From: CAIZGX01 sp046048875
GTDB taxonomy: Bacteria > Bacteroidota > Bacteroidia > Flavobacteriales_D > Sanyastnellaceae
Direction: 5' to 3'
DNA: 64,000 nt
NCBI GenBank assembly: GCA_046048875.1
Contig: JBJOFG010000001.1
Location: 139,257-203,256, forward strand
In this document: positions 9,231-16,634 of the stretch, one piece after another
Position numbering within the stretch: the stretch's first letter is position 1
How the letters are laid out: every line of letters begins with the position of its first letter
The notes under the pieces: model-generated
Seen by the model: only the letters and a program-made list of their open reading frames with translations
Told to the model about the DNA's origin: nothing
The model's database searches: none
Translations under genes and position numbers: made by a program

Positions 9231-9725
9231 TTAACGCTTAAAAAGCGGCACAGTAGAACACGGCTCGCCATACATAATGCGGTTGGCGACAGGCTGAAGT
9301 TTTTGAGAAAGTTGAATGTAAACCTCTTCTGTGAGTCGAAGTGATGTGCAGCCCTTAACGACTACATTTTTATCTTGAAATTTCGAAAGATCCAATTGTT
9401 GAATAAATGCAAGCGCCCTTAAAGTGTCTAAAGTACTCGGTGATGAAAAATGACATTGCGCCTGGACTTCAGAAAGTTTCAATGCCAATAACATGTATGC
9501 CCATACTGGAACAATAGCATCTACCGAACAATGAATGGCAACAATTTTATGGGTATACTCTGCAGTATTCAGCGATGAAACAAATTCTCTAAAATCCTTT
9601 TCCTTCAACGCAATTCCCTGCCACAATTGAGGAGCAATATCTAACGCTACACCTTCAAACGCCGCCACTTCTTCAGCAATGTCAAGCGTAATGAGTTTAC
9701 TATTTGCAACCTTGTTTTCAATCAT
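9231..9725 (-). CDS. DUF2480 family protein
   Basis: This 164-residue protein carries LDIAPQLWQGIALKEKDFRE near residue 30 and VPVWAYMLLALKL near residue 75, which match my memory of the DUF2480 family found across Bacteroidota. There is no signal peptide or membrane helix. A cysteine (IHCSVDAIVP) and a late VVKGCTSLRL segment recall a compact alpha/beta domain, but no enzymatic motif is evident. The function is unknown. It stands alone, convergent with sod and divergent from the NeuB-like gene, with hairpin arrays on both sides. Confidence 0.75.
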   Translation of the reverse strand: MIENKVANSKLITLDIAEEVAAFEGVALDIAPQLWQGIALKEKDFREFVSSLNTAEYTHKIVAIHCSVDAIVPVWAYMLLALKLSEVQAQCHFSSPSTLDTLRALAFIQQLDLSKFQDKNVVVKGCTSLRLTEEVYIQLSQKLQPVANRIMYGEPCSTVPLFKR

Positions 9726-9760
9726 GGTTCAAAAGTAATCCAACTCTCGATATACTCCAC

Positions 9761-9926
9761 CATCGCGTAGCGTCATCCCGCAGGGTCATCACAACATGTT
9801 GTGTCATCCGCTCCGCGGTCATCGGCTCTGCCGTCATCCCGCAGGGTCATCCTTCGAAGAAGGTCATCACAACATGTTGTGTCATCCGCTCCGCGGTCAT
9901 CGCTCCGCGTCATCACACGAAGTGTG
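9761..9926. repeat. Hairpin-leaf array, spacer GTCATC
   Basis: Ten copies of GTCATC, preceded by a partial CATC, separate small perfect inverted repeats: GCGTAGC, CCGCAGG, ACAACATGTTGT, CGCTCCGCG, GGCTCTGCC, CCGCAGG again, CTTCGAAGAAG, ACAACATGTTGT again, CGCTCCGCG again, GCTCCGC and ACACGAAGTGT. Loops are mostly GCA, GAA, GTA or TCC. The array ends 12 bases before the chosen GTG start of the NeuB-like gene, so it occupies that gene's promoter and leader space. It also covers the upstream region of the divergent DUF2480 gene. Confidence 0.9.
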
Positions 9927-9938
9927 TATATTTGTAAT

Positions 9939-10976
9939 GTGACCTACATCATCGGAGAAATAGGACAAAACCACAACGGTTCGGTAGAGTTAGCGAAGGA
10001 CATCATTGACCTCGCTGCTGCCCCCGTGGTGGAAGATTATTTTCAGCTCTCGCTGAAGCCTATGAATGCGGTGAAGCTCACCAAGCGTGACCTGAACGAA
10101 GAACTTAGCCAATCACAAATGAATGCGCCTTACAACAGTCCGCATTCATTCGGGGCGACATACGGAGAACACCGCGCGTTTCTCGAGTTGAACGACGAGC
10201 AGCACGAAGAACTGTTTCATTATTCAAAATCGAAAGGATTGGATTTTGTGGAAACGCTTTGCGCAACCGGATGTCTTTCTTTGTTGAAACGATTCACACC
10301 CGATTATTTGAAGGTAGCCAGTCGCGACCTCACGAATCTACCGCTGCTAGCGGCTTTGGCGGAGACGAAGATTCCCATTATTCTTTCCACGGGAATGGCT
10401 GGGAAGGAAGAACTCGATCACGCGTTAGACACCATTTCGCATTACCATTCGAACATCAGCATCCTCCACTGCACCTCGGAATACCCGACGCAGCCGAAGA
10501 ACGTCAATCTGAATACCATTAAATTTTTACAAAACAATTATCCGCAATACAACATTGGTTTCAGCGATCATACGCTGGGCATTTTCACTCCGGTTGCCGC
10601 CGTTGCTATGGGGGCTACCATCATCGAAAAGCACATCACCACCGATCGTAATTTGAAAGGAACCGACCAACGCGGATCCCTCGGCCCTGAAGGCATTCGA
10701 CGCATGGTGCGCGACATTCGTGAACTCGAATTGTCCATGGGTGAAGTGGAAATGAAGATCGAAGATTCTGTCGCTTCCGCTCGTTTGAAGTTGGAAAGAA
10801 GCATCGCCGCCATTCGTGAAATTCCAGTTGGAAAAATCATTGAAGAAGCAGACTTGTGCATGCTCTCTCCAGGCGACGGATTCAAATGGGCACAACGAAA
10901 TTTGGTGGTTGGAAAACGCACCACTGCATCCATTCCCGCGAATGAAATTATTTACCCCATTCACTTGGAAGACTAA
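9939..10976 (+). CDS. Divergent NeuB-family synthase with C-terminal SAF domain
   Basis: A 345-residue protein starts from a GTG with TYIIGEIGQNHNGS, the strand that opens NeuB-type TIM barrels. IILSTGMAG, LHCTSEYPTQ, GFSDHTLGI and IIEKHITTD follow in the right order, and a SAF-like domain fills the last 70 residues. NeuB enzymes condense phosphoenolpyruvate with an N-acyl mannosamine-type sugar to give nonulosonic acids. Two usual motifs differ: the segment after the first helix reads KPMNAVKLTKRDLN instead of the KLQT-type motif, and FVETLCATG replaces the common FSSPF. The substrate may therefore be unusual. It is followed directly by ispD and lies far from the other sugar-acid genes. An in-frame extension to 9801 would read through the hairpin array and is rejected. 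Confidence 0.82.
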   Translation: MTYIIGEIGQNHNGSVELAKDIIDLAAAPVVEDYFQLSLKPMNAVKLTKRDLNEELSQSQMNAPYNSPHSFGATYGEHRAFLELNDEQHEELFHYSKSKGLDFVETLCATGCLSLLKRFTPDYLKVASRDLTNLPLLAALAETKIPIILSTGMAGKEELDHALDTISHYHSNISILHCTSEYPTQPKNVNLNTIKFLQNNYPQYNIGFSDHTLGIFTPVAAVAMGATIIEKHITTDRNLKGTDQRGSLGPEGIRRMVRDIRELELSMGEVEMKIEDSVASARLKLERSIAAIREIPVGKIIEEADLCMLSPGDGFKWAQRNLVVGKRTTASIPANEIIYPIHLED

Positions 10977-11663
10977 ATGCAAAACGCCGAACATCACGCT
11001 GTCATCTTTGTTGCAGGAGGCACTGGAACCCGCATGGGAAGCGCCCTTCCGAAGCAATTTCTTACGCTAAACAACACGCCCATTCTTATTCATACGCTGC
11101 GAAACTTTCACACGTTCAATCCCTTTTTTGAAATGGTGGTGGTCATGCATCACGACTATATTTCGTTCTGGAAGGACTTGTGTCTTCAATTCGAACATGT
11201 TCCTGCACACACTGTAGTTGCAGGCGGAGAAGAACGTTTCCACAGTGTGAAAAACGGATTGAATGCTCTTTCTGAAAGCGTGAATTCTGTGGCAGTGCAC
11301 GACGCTGTTCGTCCACTTGTTTCGCACGAAACACTTAAAAGATGTTTTGATGCGTTGAATGAAAACCCCGCTGTAGTGCCCGCCATACCCATCAACGATT
11401 CCATTCGTGAAGTGCACGGTGCAGAGAATAAAAGCGTCGATCGTTCGTTGTTCAAACGCATTCAAACCCCTCAGTGTTTTCATGCTACTGTTTTGAAAGA
11501 AGCCTACAATCAGCCTTTCAGCCCGTTATTCACCGACGATGCTTCCGTAGTGGAATCGAACGGTCATTCGGTTTTTTTGGTGGAAGGAAATCTGGAAAAT
11601 ATTAAAATAACATCGCCCATCGACCTCATCGTTGGTGAGGCATTAACTGCAAATACAAAATAA
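10977..11663 (+). CDS. ispD: 2-C-methyl-D-erythritol 4-phosphate cytidylyltransferase
   Basis: This 228-residue protein has the IspD pattern: VIFVAGGTGTRMGSALPKQF at the N-terminus, VAVHDAVRPLVS near residue 105, and RIQTPQCFH near residue 160. These are the CTP-binding loop and the substrate residues. It makes CDP-methylerythritol in the non-mevalonate isoprenoid pathway, whose end product also supplies undecaprenyl phosphate. It starts at the base after the NeuB-like stop codon, so the two are probably one transcript. A role in making CMP-sugar cannot be excluded given that neighbour, but the motifs are those of true IspD. Confidence 0.9.
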   Translation: MQNAEHHAVIFVAGGTGTRMGSALPKQFLTLNNTPILIHTLRNFHTFNPFFEMVVVMHHDYISFWKDLCLQFEHVPAHTVVAGGEERFHSVKNGLNALSESVNSVAVHDAVRPLVSHETLKRCFDALNENPAVVPAIPINDSIREVHGAENKSVDRSLFKRIQTPQCFHATVLKEAYNQPFSPLFTDDASVVESNGHSVFLVEGNLENIKITSPIDLIVGEALTANTK

Positions 11664-11664
11664 A

Positions 11665-13740
11665 ATGAACGCTCCACGTGCAAAGAAAATAGCGAAGGAA
11701 TTGGTAGAACACGGTCATACGCGCATAGACAACTACTATTGGATGCGTCTTTCAGACGAGCAGAAAAACGCTGCTACACCAGACGAGCAAACTGCCGATG
11801 TATTGGCCTACTTGAAGGAAGAGAACGACTACGTAAACGAGGGAATGAAGCACACCGAAGAATTGCAGAAGCAGTTGTTCGAAGAAATGAAGGGACGTAT
11901 TAAAGAAGACGACTCTTCGGTTCCGGTGAAGCAAAACGGATATTGGTATTACACGCGTTACGAAATTGGACAAGACTACGCCTTCAACTGTCGCAAGAAG
12001 GAAAGCATGGAAACGGGTGAAGAAGAAATTCTCATCAACGGTCCTGAAATGGCGAAGGGCAAAGACTACTGGGCGCTAGGCGGATTAAGCATTTCAGAAA
12101 ACAACCGCTACATGGTTTACGGTGTAGACGAAGTAAGTCGAAGAGTCTACACCTTGCGTGTGCGTGATTTGCAAACGGGAGAGTTGTTCAATGAAATCAT
12201 TGAAGGCACTTCAGGTTCTGCCACCTGGGCATCGGATAACCTTCATTTTTTCTACACGAAAAAAGATCCACAAACCTTGCGCGATTGCCAAGTGTGGCGA
12301 CATGAATTGGGAACCGATCCGTCTACAGATGTTTTGGTGTTCGAAGAAAAAGACGAAGAATTTTCGTGCTTTGTTTTCAAAACGAAAACCAAGCAATACC
12401 TTATTATTGGCAGCTCTCAAACGGTTTCCGACGAATACCGCGTGCTCGAGTCTAACAATCCGAAAGGTGAATTTCGTTTGTTTCAAAAACGCGAACGCGA
12501 CTTGGAATACAGCATCACGCAATACGAAGACAAGTTTTATGTCTTAACGAATCTAGACGCGAAGAACTTCCGTCTCATGTCGTGCCCCATTCATTCCACC
12601 GAAAAAGAAAATTGGGAAGAAGTCATTCCTCACCGCGAAAACACGTTGTTGGAATCGGTTGAAATGTTCAAAGAATATTTGGTGTTGGAAGAACGCACCG
12701 AAGGGTTGGCGCACATTCGCGTTACGCGTTGGGACAAGGCAGAAGAGCATTACCTGGAGTTTCCAGATCCGACATACAGCGCGGGAGTGGGAGCGAATCC
12801 GGAGTTTGATACCGAGACTTTACGTTTCGGATATTCGTCTATGACCACTCCAGGCAGCGTGTTCGATTACAACATGAAAACACGCGAGCGCGAATTGAAA
12901 AAACAACAACCTGTGTTGGGTGAATTCAATGCGAGCGATTATACGAGTGAACGCATTTTCGCAACGGCAAAAGACGGCGTAAAGGTTCCTATTTCCTTGG
13001 TGTACAAGAAAGGATTCGAGCGCAACGGAAGTGCGCCGTGTTTGCTGTATGCTTACGGAAGCTACGGACACAGCATGGACGCTGGGTTCAGCAGCGCGCG
13101 ACTGTCATTGTTAAACAGAGGATTTGTTTTCGCCATTGCGCACATTCGCGGTGGAAGCGACATGGGACGTAACTGGTATGAAGACGGGAAATTATTGAAG
13201 AAGAAAAACACCTTTACCGATTTCATTGCTTGCGGTGAATGTTTGGTGGAAGAAAAATACAGTACATCCAATCGCTTGTTCGCCATGGGCGGAAGTGCAG
13301 GCGGATTGCTTATGGGTGCAGTGGCCAACATGGCGCCTTCGTTGTTCAACGGAATCATAAGCGCAGTGCCGTTTGTAGACGTGGTAACTACGATGTTAGA
13401 CGAAAGCATTCCACTTACCACCTTCGAATTCGACGAGTGGGGAAATCCGAAAGACAAGGACTATTACGATTACATGCTCAGCTATTCTCCTATTGATAAC
13501 ATTGAAGCGAAAGACTATCCGCATACCCTTGTAACCACAGGCTATTGGGACAGTCAAGTGCAATACTGGGAGCCCGCGAAATACGTGGCGAAGTTGCGCG
13601 ATACGAAGACCGATTCGAATAAATTGTTCTTCAAGTGTACCATGGAAGCCGGGCATGGCGGGAAGTCTGGACGTTTTGAAGCATTGAAAGAAGTAGCACT
13701 TGAATACGCGTTTTTATTGGATCTCGCTCACAAAGCATAA
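11665..13740 (+). CDS. ptrB: Oligopeptidase B (S9A serine peptidase)
   Basis: A 691-residue prolyl-oligopeptidase family protein. The N-terminus has RIDNYYWMRL, typical of PtrB, then a beta-propeller region, then an alpha/beta hydrolase domain. The catalytic serine is in GGSAGG at residue 544, the aspartate is in GYWDSQVQYWEPAKY at residue 629, and the histidine is in MEAGHGGKSGR at residue 664. Oligopeptidase B cuts after arginine and lysine in short peptides. No signal peptide is visible, so it is likely cytoplasmic. It follows ispD by one base and precedes the histidine kinase by 9 bases. Confidence 0.95.
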   Translation: MNAPRAKKIAKELVEHGHTRIDNYYWMRLSDEQKNAATPDEQTADVLAYLKEENDYVNEGMKHTEELQKQLFEEMKGRIKEDDSSVPVKQNGYWYYTRYEIGQDYAFNCRKKESMETGEEEILINGPEMAKGKDYWALGGLSISENNRYMVYGVDEVSRRVYTLRVRDLQTGELFNEIIEGTSGSATWASDNLHFFYTKKDPQTLRDCQVWRHELGTDPSTDVLVFEEKDEEFSCFVFKTKTKQYLIIGSSQTVSDEYRVLESNNPKGEFRLFQKRERDLEYSITQYEDKFYVLTNLDAKNFRLMSCPIHSTEKENWEEVIPHRENTLLESVEMFKEYLVLEERTEGLAHIRVTRWDKAEEHYLEFPDPTYSAGVGANPEFDTETLRFGYSSMTTPGSVFDYNMKTRERELKKQQPVLGEFNASDYTSERIFATAKDGVKVPISLVYKKGFERNGSAPCLLYAYGSYGHSMDAGFSSARLSLLNRGFVFAIAHIRGGSDMGRNWYEDGKLLKKKNTFTDFIACGECLVEEKYSTSNRLFAMGGSAGGLLMGAVANMAPSLFNGIISAVPFVDVVTTMLDESIPLTTFEFDEWGNPKDKDYYDYMLSYSPIDNIEAKDYPHTLVTTGYWDSQVQYWEPAKYVAKLRDTKTDSNKLFFKCTMEAGHGGKSGRFEALKEVALEYAFLLDLAHKA

Positions 13741-13749
13741 CAAGAAATC

Positions 13750-15225
13750 ATGGCAGTACTGCAAAACAAACAACGGTGGAAGGTGGTCTTGTTGCTTTTA
13801 GCAGCGGCCATTGCGGGCGTTACCTTGTGGTACACCAATAGTATTGCACGACGCATTCGCGACGAAGAAAAAGCGAAGGTCGAGTTGTGGCACAGCGCCA
13901 TTCGCAAGAAAGAAGAATTGGTGAAACTCACGCAAGTGTTGTTCGACAGCTTGCGCTCCGAAGAAACACGCAAAGCGGAGATCCTCGGAAGAGCCATGAA
14001 CACCATCTCGAATCCGCAAGGCGACTTGTCATTTGCGGTAGATGTGTTGGCGTTGAATACAACCATTCCGTTGTTGGTGTGTAACACCGAAAACGAGTTT
14101 CAGCTTTCGCGCAACATCGATTCTGTCTACATCAAAGACCCTATTCGCATTGAAGAATTGCGTTTGCAGTACGAGCAAGAGTACAAGCCCATTTCCTTTC
14201 CAGACGCGGGCATTGTGGTGTATTACAGCAACAGTTACATGTACAAAGAGCTGAAGCAAACCATCGACGATTTGGTTTCTTCGTTCTTCAATGAAACGGT
14301 AATCAATACCGCTTCTGTCCCGGTAATTGTCACCGACAGCACGAAGATGAATGTGGTACAGGTTGGAAAGATAGACACGCTGAAATGCAATGTGAATCAG
14401 GTGTTAGCGGAAATGAAGGAAGGGTATGAGCCCATTGAAATTAAGATTCCGGGAAGATCTACGCAGTACATTTTTTACGACGACTCTGCCACCATTCAGC
14501 AGTTGAAGTTGTTTCCGTATCTGCAGTTGTCGCTCATAGGCGTGTTCCTTTTCGTGGCCTACATACTCTTCTCAACCTTCCGCCGATCTGAGCAGAATTT
14601 GGTTTGGGTGGGTATGGCGAAGGAGACGGCGCATCAGTTGGGCACACCGCTTTCTGCGCTTATGGCGTGGCGAGATTTGTTCGAGCAGCAAGGTGTTTCG
14701 AAAGCCTTGATTGAAGAGTTCAACAAAGATATTGAGCGCCTTTCCACGATTACTGAGCGCTTCTCGAAAATCGGATCGGAAGCGGCACTCAAGCCCATTG
14801 GCGCGAAAGACTTGGTCGAAGAAATTCTCGACTACTTGCGCGTCCGCATATCTTCTGAAGTCATTATTCAAGTTGAATCAGACGGCAATCCAATCGTACA
14901 CGTGAACGTCGCCTTATTCAGTTGGGTCATCGAGAACCTCGTGAAAAACAGCGTCGATGCCATGGATGCAAAAGGACACCTAACTGTCTCCATCCACGAA
15001 TCCAACGGCAAAGTATACATAGACGTCAAAGACAGCGGCAAGGGCATCCCCAAACGCAAATGGAAAACCATCTTCGAACCCGGCTTCACCACCAAGCTGC
15101 GAGGTTGGGGTCTTGGACTTTCGCTTGCCAAGCGCATTGTGAAGAATTATCATAAGGGGAGTATTTACGTTTTGTCCAGTGTTCAGGGGGAAGGTACAAT
15201 CTTTAGAATTGCGCTTCGGAAATAG
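13750..15225 (+). CDS. Membrane sensor histidine kinase
   Basis: A 491-residue kinase has a transmembrane helix at about residues 14-33, an extracytoplasmic sensor region of about 220 residues, a second helix near 257-277, and a kinase core. The phospho-accepting histidine is H295 in AKETAHQLGTPLSAL. The ATPase domain has the N box NLVKNSVDAMD, the G1 box DSGKGIP and the G2 box GWGLGLSLAKRIV. No response regulator is adjacent, so its partner is elsewhere. The signal it senses is not evident. A hairpin array begins four bases after its stop codon. Confidence 0.93.
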   Translation: MAVLQNKQRWKVVLLLLAAAIAGVTLWYTNSIARRIRDEEKAKVELWHSAIRKKEELVKLTQVLFDSLRSEETRKAEILGRAMNTISNPQGDLSFAVDVLALNTTIPLLVCNTENEFQLSRNIDSVYIKDPIRIEELRLQYEQEYKPISFPDAGIVVYYSNSYMYKELKQTIDDLVSSFFNETVINTASVPVIVTDSTKMNVVQVGKIDTLKCNVNQVLAEMKEGYEPIEIKIPGRSTQYIFYDDSATIQQLKLFPYLQLSLIGVFLFVAYILFSTFRRSEQNLVWVGMAKETAHQLGTPLSALMAWRDLFEQQGVSKALIEEFNKDIERLSTITERFSKIGSEAALKPIGAKDLVEEILDYLRVRISSEVIIQVESDGNPIVHVNVALFSWVIENLVKNSVDAMDAKGHLTVSIHESNGKVYIDVKDSGKGIPKRKWKTIFEPGFTTKLRGWGLGLSLAKRIVKNYHKGSIYVLSSVQGEGTIFRIALRK

Positions 15226-15229
15226 ACAT

Positions 15230-15280
15230 GAATGTCTGCGACGAATGTTTTCAACGAATGCCTACGGCGAATGTCCTCGA
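15230..15280. repeat. Hairpin-leaf array, spacer CGAATG
   Basis: Four 7-base mini-hairpins, TCTGCGA, TTTTCAA, CCTACGG and TCCTCGA, are preceded by a partial GAATG and then separated by three CGAATG copies. Each leaf has a 2-base stem and a 3-base loop. The period is exactly 13 bases. The array begins immediately after the histidine kinase stop codon. Confidence 0.82.
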
Positions 15281-15300
15281 CTGGCTTAATTAAACAAAGT

Positions 15301-15345
15301 TCTCACAACGCAGTTCCTCCCGATAGCTATCGGGAAACGTAGTTC
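15301..15345. repeat. 18-base palindrome flanked by AACGCAGTT and ACGTAGTTC modules
   Basis: The perfect palindrome TCCCGATAGCTATCGGGA lies at 15318-15335. On its left is the leaf AACGCAGTT followed by CCTC, the same words that recur at 60498-60510. On its right is ACGTAGTTC, a related half. It lies between two hairpin arrays and downstream (3') of the small leftward gene at 15369-15515. No T-run suggests a terminator, so it is listed as part of the repeat family. Confidence 0.6.
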
Positions 15346-15368
15346 AAGGTTTCAATTACCTAGTTCGT

Positions 15369-15515
15369 TCATCGCTTTTCCCAAACAGACTCCGCAGACT
15401 TGTACATTTCTATAAGTTTTTCACGATTTTTTATCGTTTTCTCAGAGAACTCAGGCGGTTCAACGAAATCTGGGTGATTGATGATATCAAAAAGTTTTTT
15501 AGTTTGCTCATCCAT
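15369..15515 (-). CDS. Small hypothetical protein, 48 residues
   Basis: This short open frame starts with ATG at 15515 and ends with TGA at 15371-15369. The product begins MDEQTKKLFDIINHPDF and continues as a charged, probably helical peptide ending VWEKR. It contains two prolines after PDFVE and no membrane segment. I do not recognise it. It is supported by its normal amino-acid composition and by being free of the hairpin repeats that surround it on both sides. It could also be the remnant of a longer gene destroyed by repeat invasion. Confidence 0.45.
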   Translation of the reverse strand: MDEQTKKLFDIINHPDFVEPPEFSEKTIKNREKLIEMYKSAESVWEKR

Positions 15516-15577
15516 AGGGCTAATTTAACTTTTAGTTCATTAGCTCGCTTGAAATTCCATAATTTTTTAGATCTTTT

Positions 15578-15624
15578 CCCCCACCTCCAGTGGGGGCATT
15601 TCGAATGCCGCTCGCAGAGCGAGC
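15578..15624. repeat. Three adjacent hairpins
   Basis: CCCCCAC pairs with GTGGGGG around CTCCA at 15578-15596. GCATTTCGAATGC follows at 15596-15608, and GCTCGCAGAGCGAGC at 15610-15624. The same order of modules (a C-rich/G-rich hairpin, GCATTTCGAATGC, then a GCTCG/CGAGC hairpin) recurs near 60390-60543. Confidence 0.75.
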
Positions 15625-15672
15625 TCGGATAGCGCGAAGAAATATTTTAATTCTTACAAAAATCGTCGAAGA

Positions 15673-15795
15673 CCCTCGTTACTTGCAACCCTCGTCCATC
15701 GGACCCTCGCGAAGCTATTAGCCCTCGCAACGCCAGTTGCTCTCGCGAAGCATTCGCCTCCGGCATTCGTGGCTACGCCACATTCGTCCTTCGGA
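15673..15795. repeat. Hairpin-leaf array, spacer CCCTCG changing to CATTCG
   Basis: Four CCCTCG copies and one CTCTCG variant separate units such as TCCATCGGA and CAACGCCAGTTG. From 15751 the spacer becomes CATTCG, three copies, around CCTCCGG, TGGCTACGCCA and TCCTTCGGA. CATTCG is the reverse complement of the CGAATG spacer at 15230. A few units in the first half are imperfect. The array ends about 55 bases before the Wza-like start, so it fills that gene's upstream region. Confidence 0.78.
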
Positions 15796-15849
15796 CTTTC
15801 TTTTCTGCGAAATTTTCCCTACCTTCGCTGCTTACTTAAACGAGTAAAT

Positions 15850-16632
15850 ATGCGTATTCGCTTTCTTTTTTATACTCTTGGTGTACTTTTTCTTGCCTCT
15901 TGTGCCTCTCCTGAAGACTTTTACTACCTTCGAAATGCTGGCAACGAAAAAATTGCCGACCAAGCCATTGATAGCACTGCCTCTAACCCTACCATAGCCA
16001 TCGGAGACCAATTGAGTATCGTACTCACTTCTGCTAACCTTGAAATAAACGCACTAGTTAACGCAGCGAATTCTGGTGGCGCCCAAGGTGGAATGTCCCA
16101 AGGCGGAATGGTAAATCCTATCATGGGATACCTCGTAGACCCCAAAGGGGAGATAGAATTTCCAAAAATTGGAAAAATGAAGGTGGCCGGGAAGTCCATG
16201 ACAAGTGTCCAAAAAGAATTGGAAGCAGTCTTGGCTGAATACGTAAAAGAACCCGCTGTTGCAGTGAGAAGATTGAATTTTCGCGTAACGGTCATTGGTG
16301 AGGTGGCTAGCCCTGGAATTGTTCCAATTTCTTATGACCGCATGAACATCATGGAAGCATTGGCGCAAGCGGGTGACCTAACCATTTTCGCCGAACGAGA
16401 AAATATTCTTCTGATTCGAGAAACACCCCAGGGAAAGGAAACCGTGCGATTGAGTTTGTATGATAAATCCTTGCTTTCTTCTCCTTACTATTGGTTACAA
16501 AGTGGGGATATCTTGTATGTGCAGCCCAATAAGACTAAGGTAAACACGAATACCACTTTTTTCCAAGTGTGGCCAACCATCATCAGTTCGGTCTCTATTT
16601 TCTTAGTCATCTTTAACCAAATTGTTCAATAA
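15850..16632 (+). CDS. Wza-like polysaccharide export lipoprotein
   Basis: A 260-residue outer-membrane polysaccharide export protein. The ATG at 15850 gives a lipoprotein signal peptide, with LASC placing the lipidated cysteine at residue 18. An in-frame upstream ATG at 15769 would read through a hairpin array and is rejected. The polysaccharide export domain follows (ISIAIGDQL-like strand, then VDPKGEIEFPKIGKMKVAGKS), then a SLBB-type repeat (FRVTVIGEVASPGIVPI). The C-terminus has a hydrophobic stretch, VWPTIISSVSIFLVIF, typical of Bacteroidota homologues. It should form the export channel together with the Wzc-like protein encoded 2 bases downstream. Confidence 0.92.
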   Translation: MRIRFLFYTLGVLFLASCASPEDFYYLRNAGNEKIADQAIDSTASNPTIAIGDQLSIVLTSANLEINALVNAANSGGAQGGMSQGGMVNPIMGYLVDPKGEIEFPKIGKMKVAGKSMTSVQKELEAVLAEYVKEPAVAVRRLNFRVTVIGEVASPGIVPISYDRMNIMEALAQAGDLTIFAERENILLIRETPQGKETVRLSLYDKSLLSSPYYWLQSGDILYVQPNKTKVNTNTTFFQVWPTIISSVSIFLVIFNQIVQ

Positions 16633-16634
16633 CC

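Noticed and set aside
9761..9926. CRISPR-like pattern of a constant repeat and variable units
   Set aside because: The constant part is only 6 bases, the variable units are 7-12 base hairpins instead of foreign-derived spacers, and no cas gene is present.
9704..9937. A rightward open frame of 77 residues in the gap before the NeuB-like gene
   Set aside because: It is made almost wholly of the GTCATC array, gives a low-complexity product, and overlaps the DUF2480 start.
9801..9938. Longer N-terminus for the NeuB-like protein
   Set aside because: The extra 46 residues would be translated array, while the GTG at 9939 gives the exact family start.
15769..15849. Longer N-terminus for the Wza-like protein
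   Set aside because: The extra residues read through the CATTCG array and would bury the lipoprotein signal peptide.
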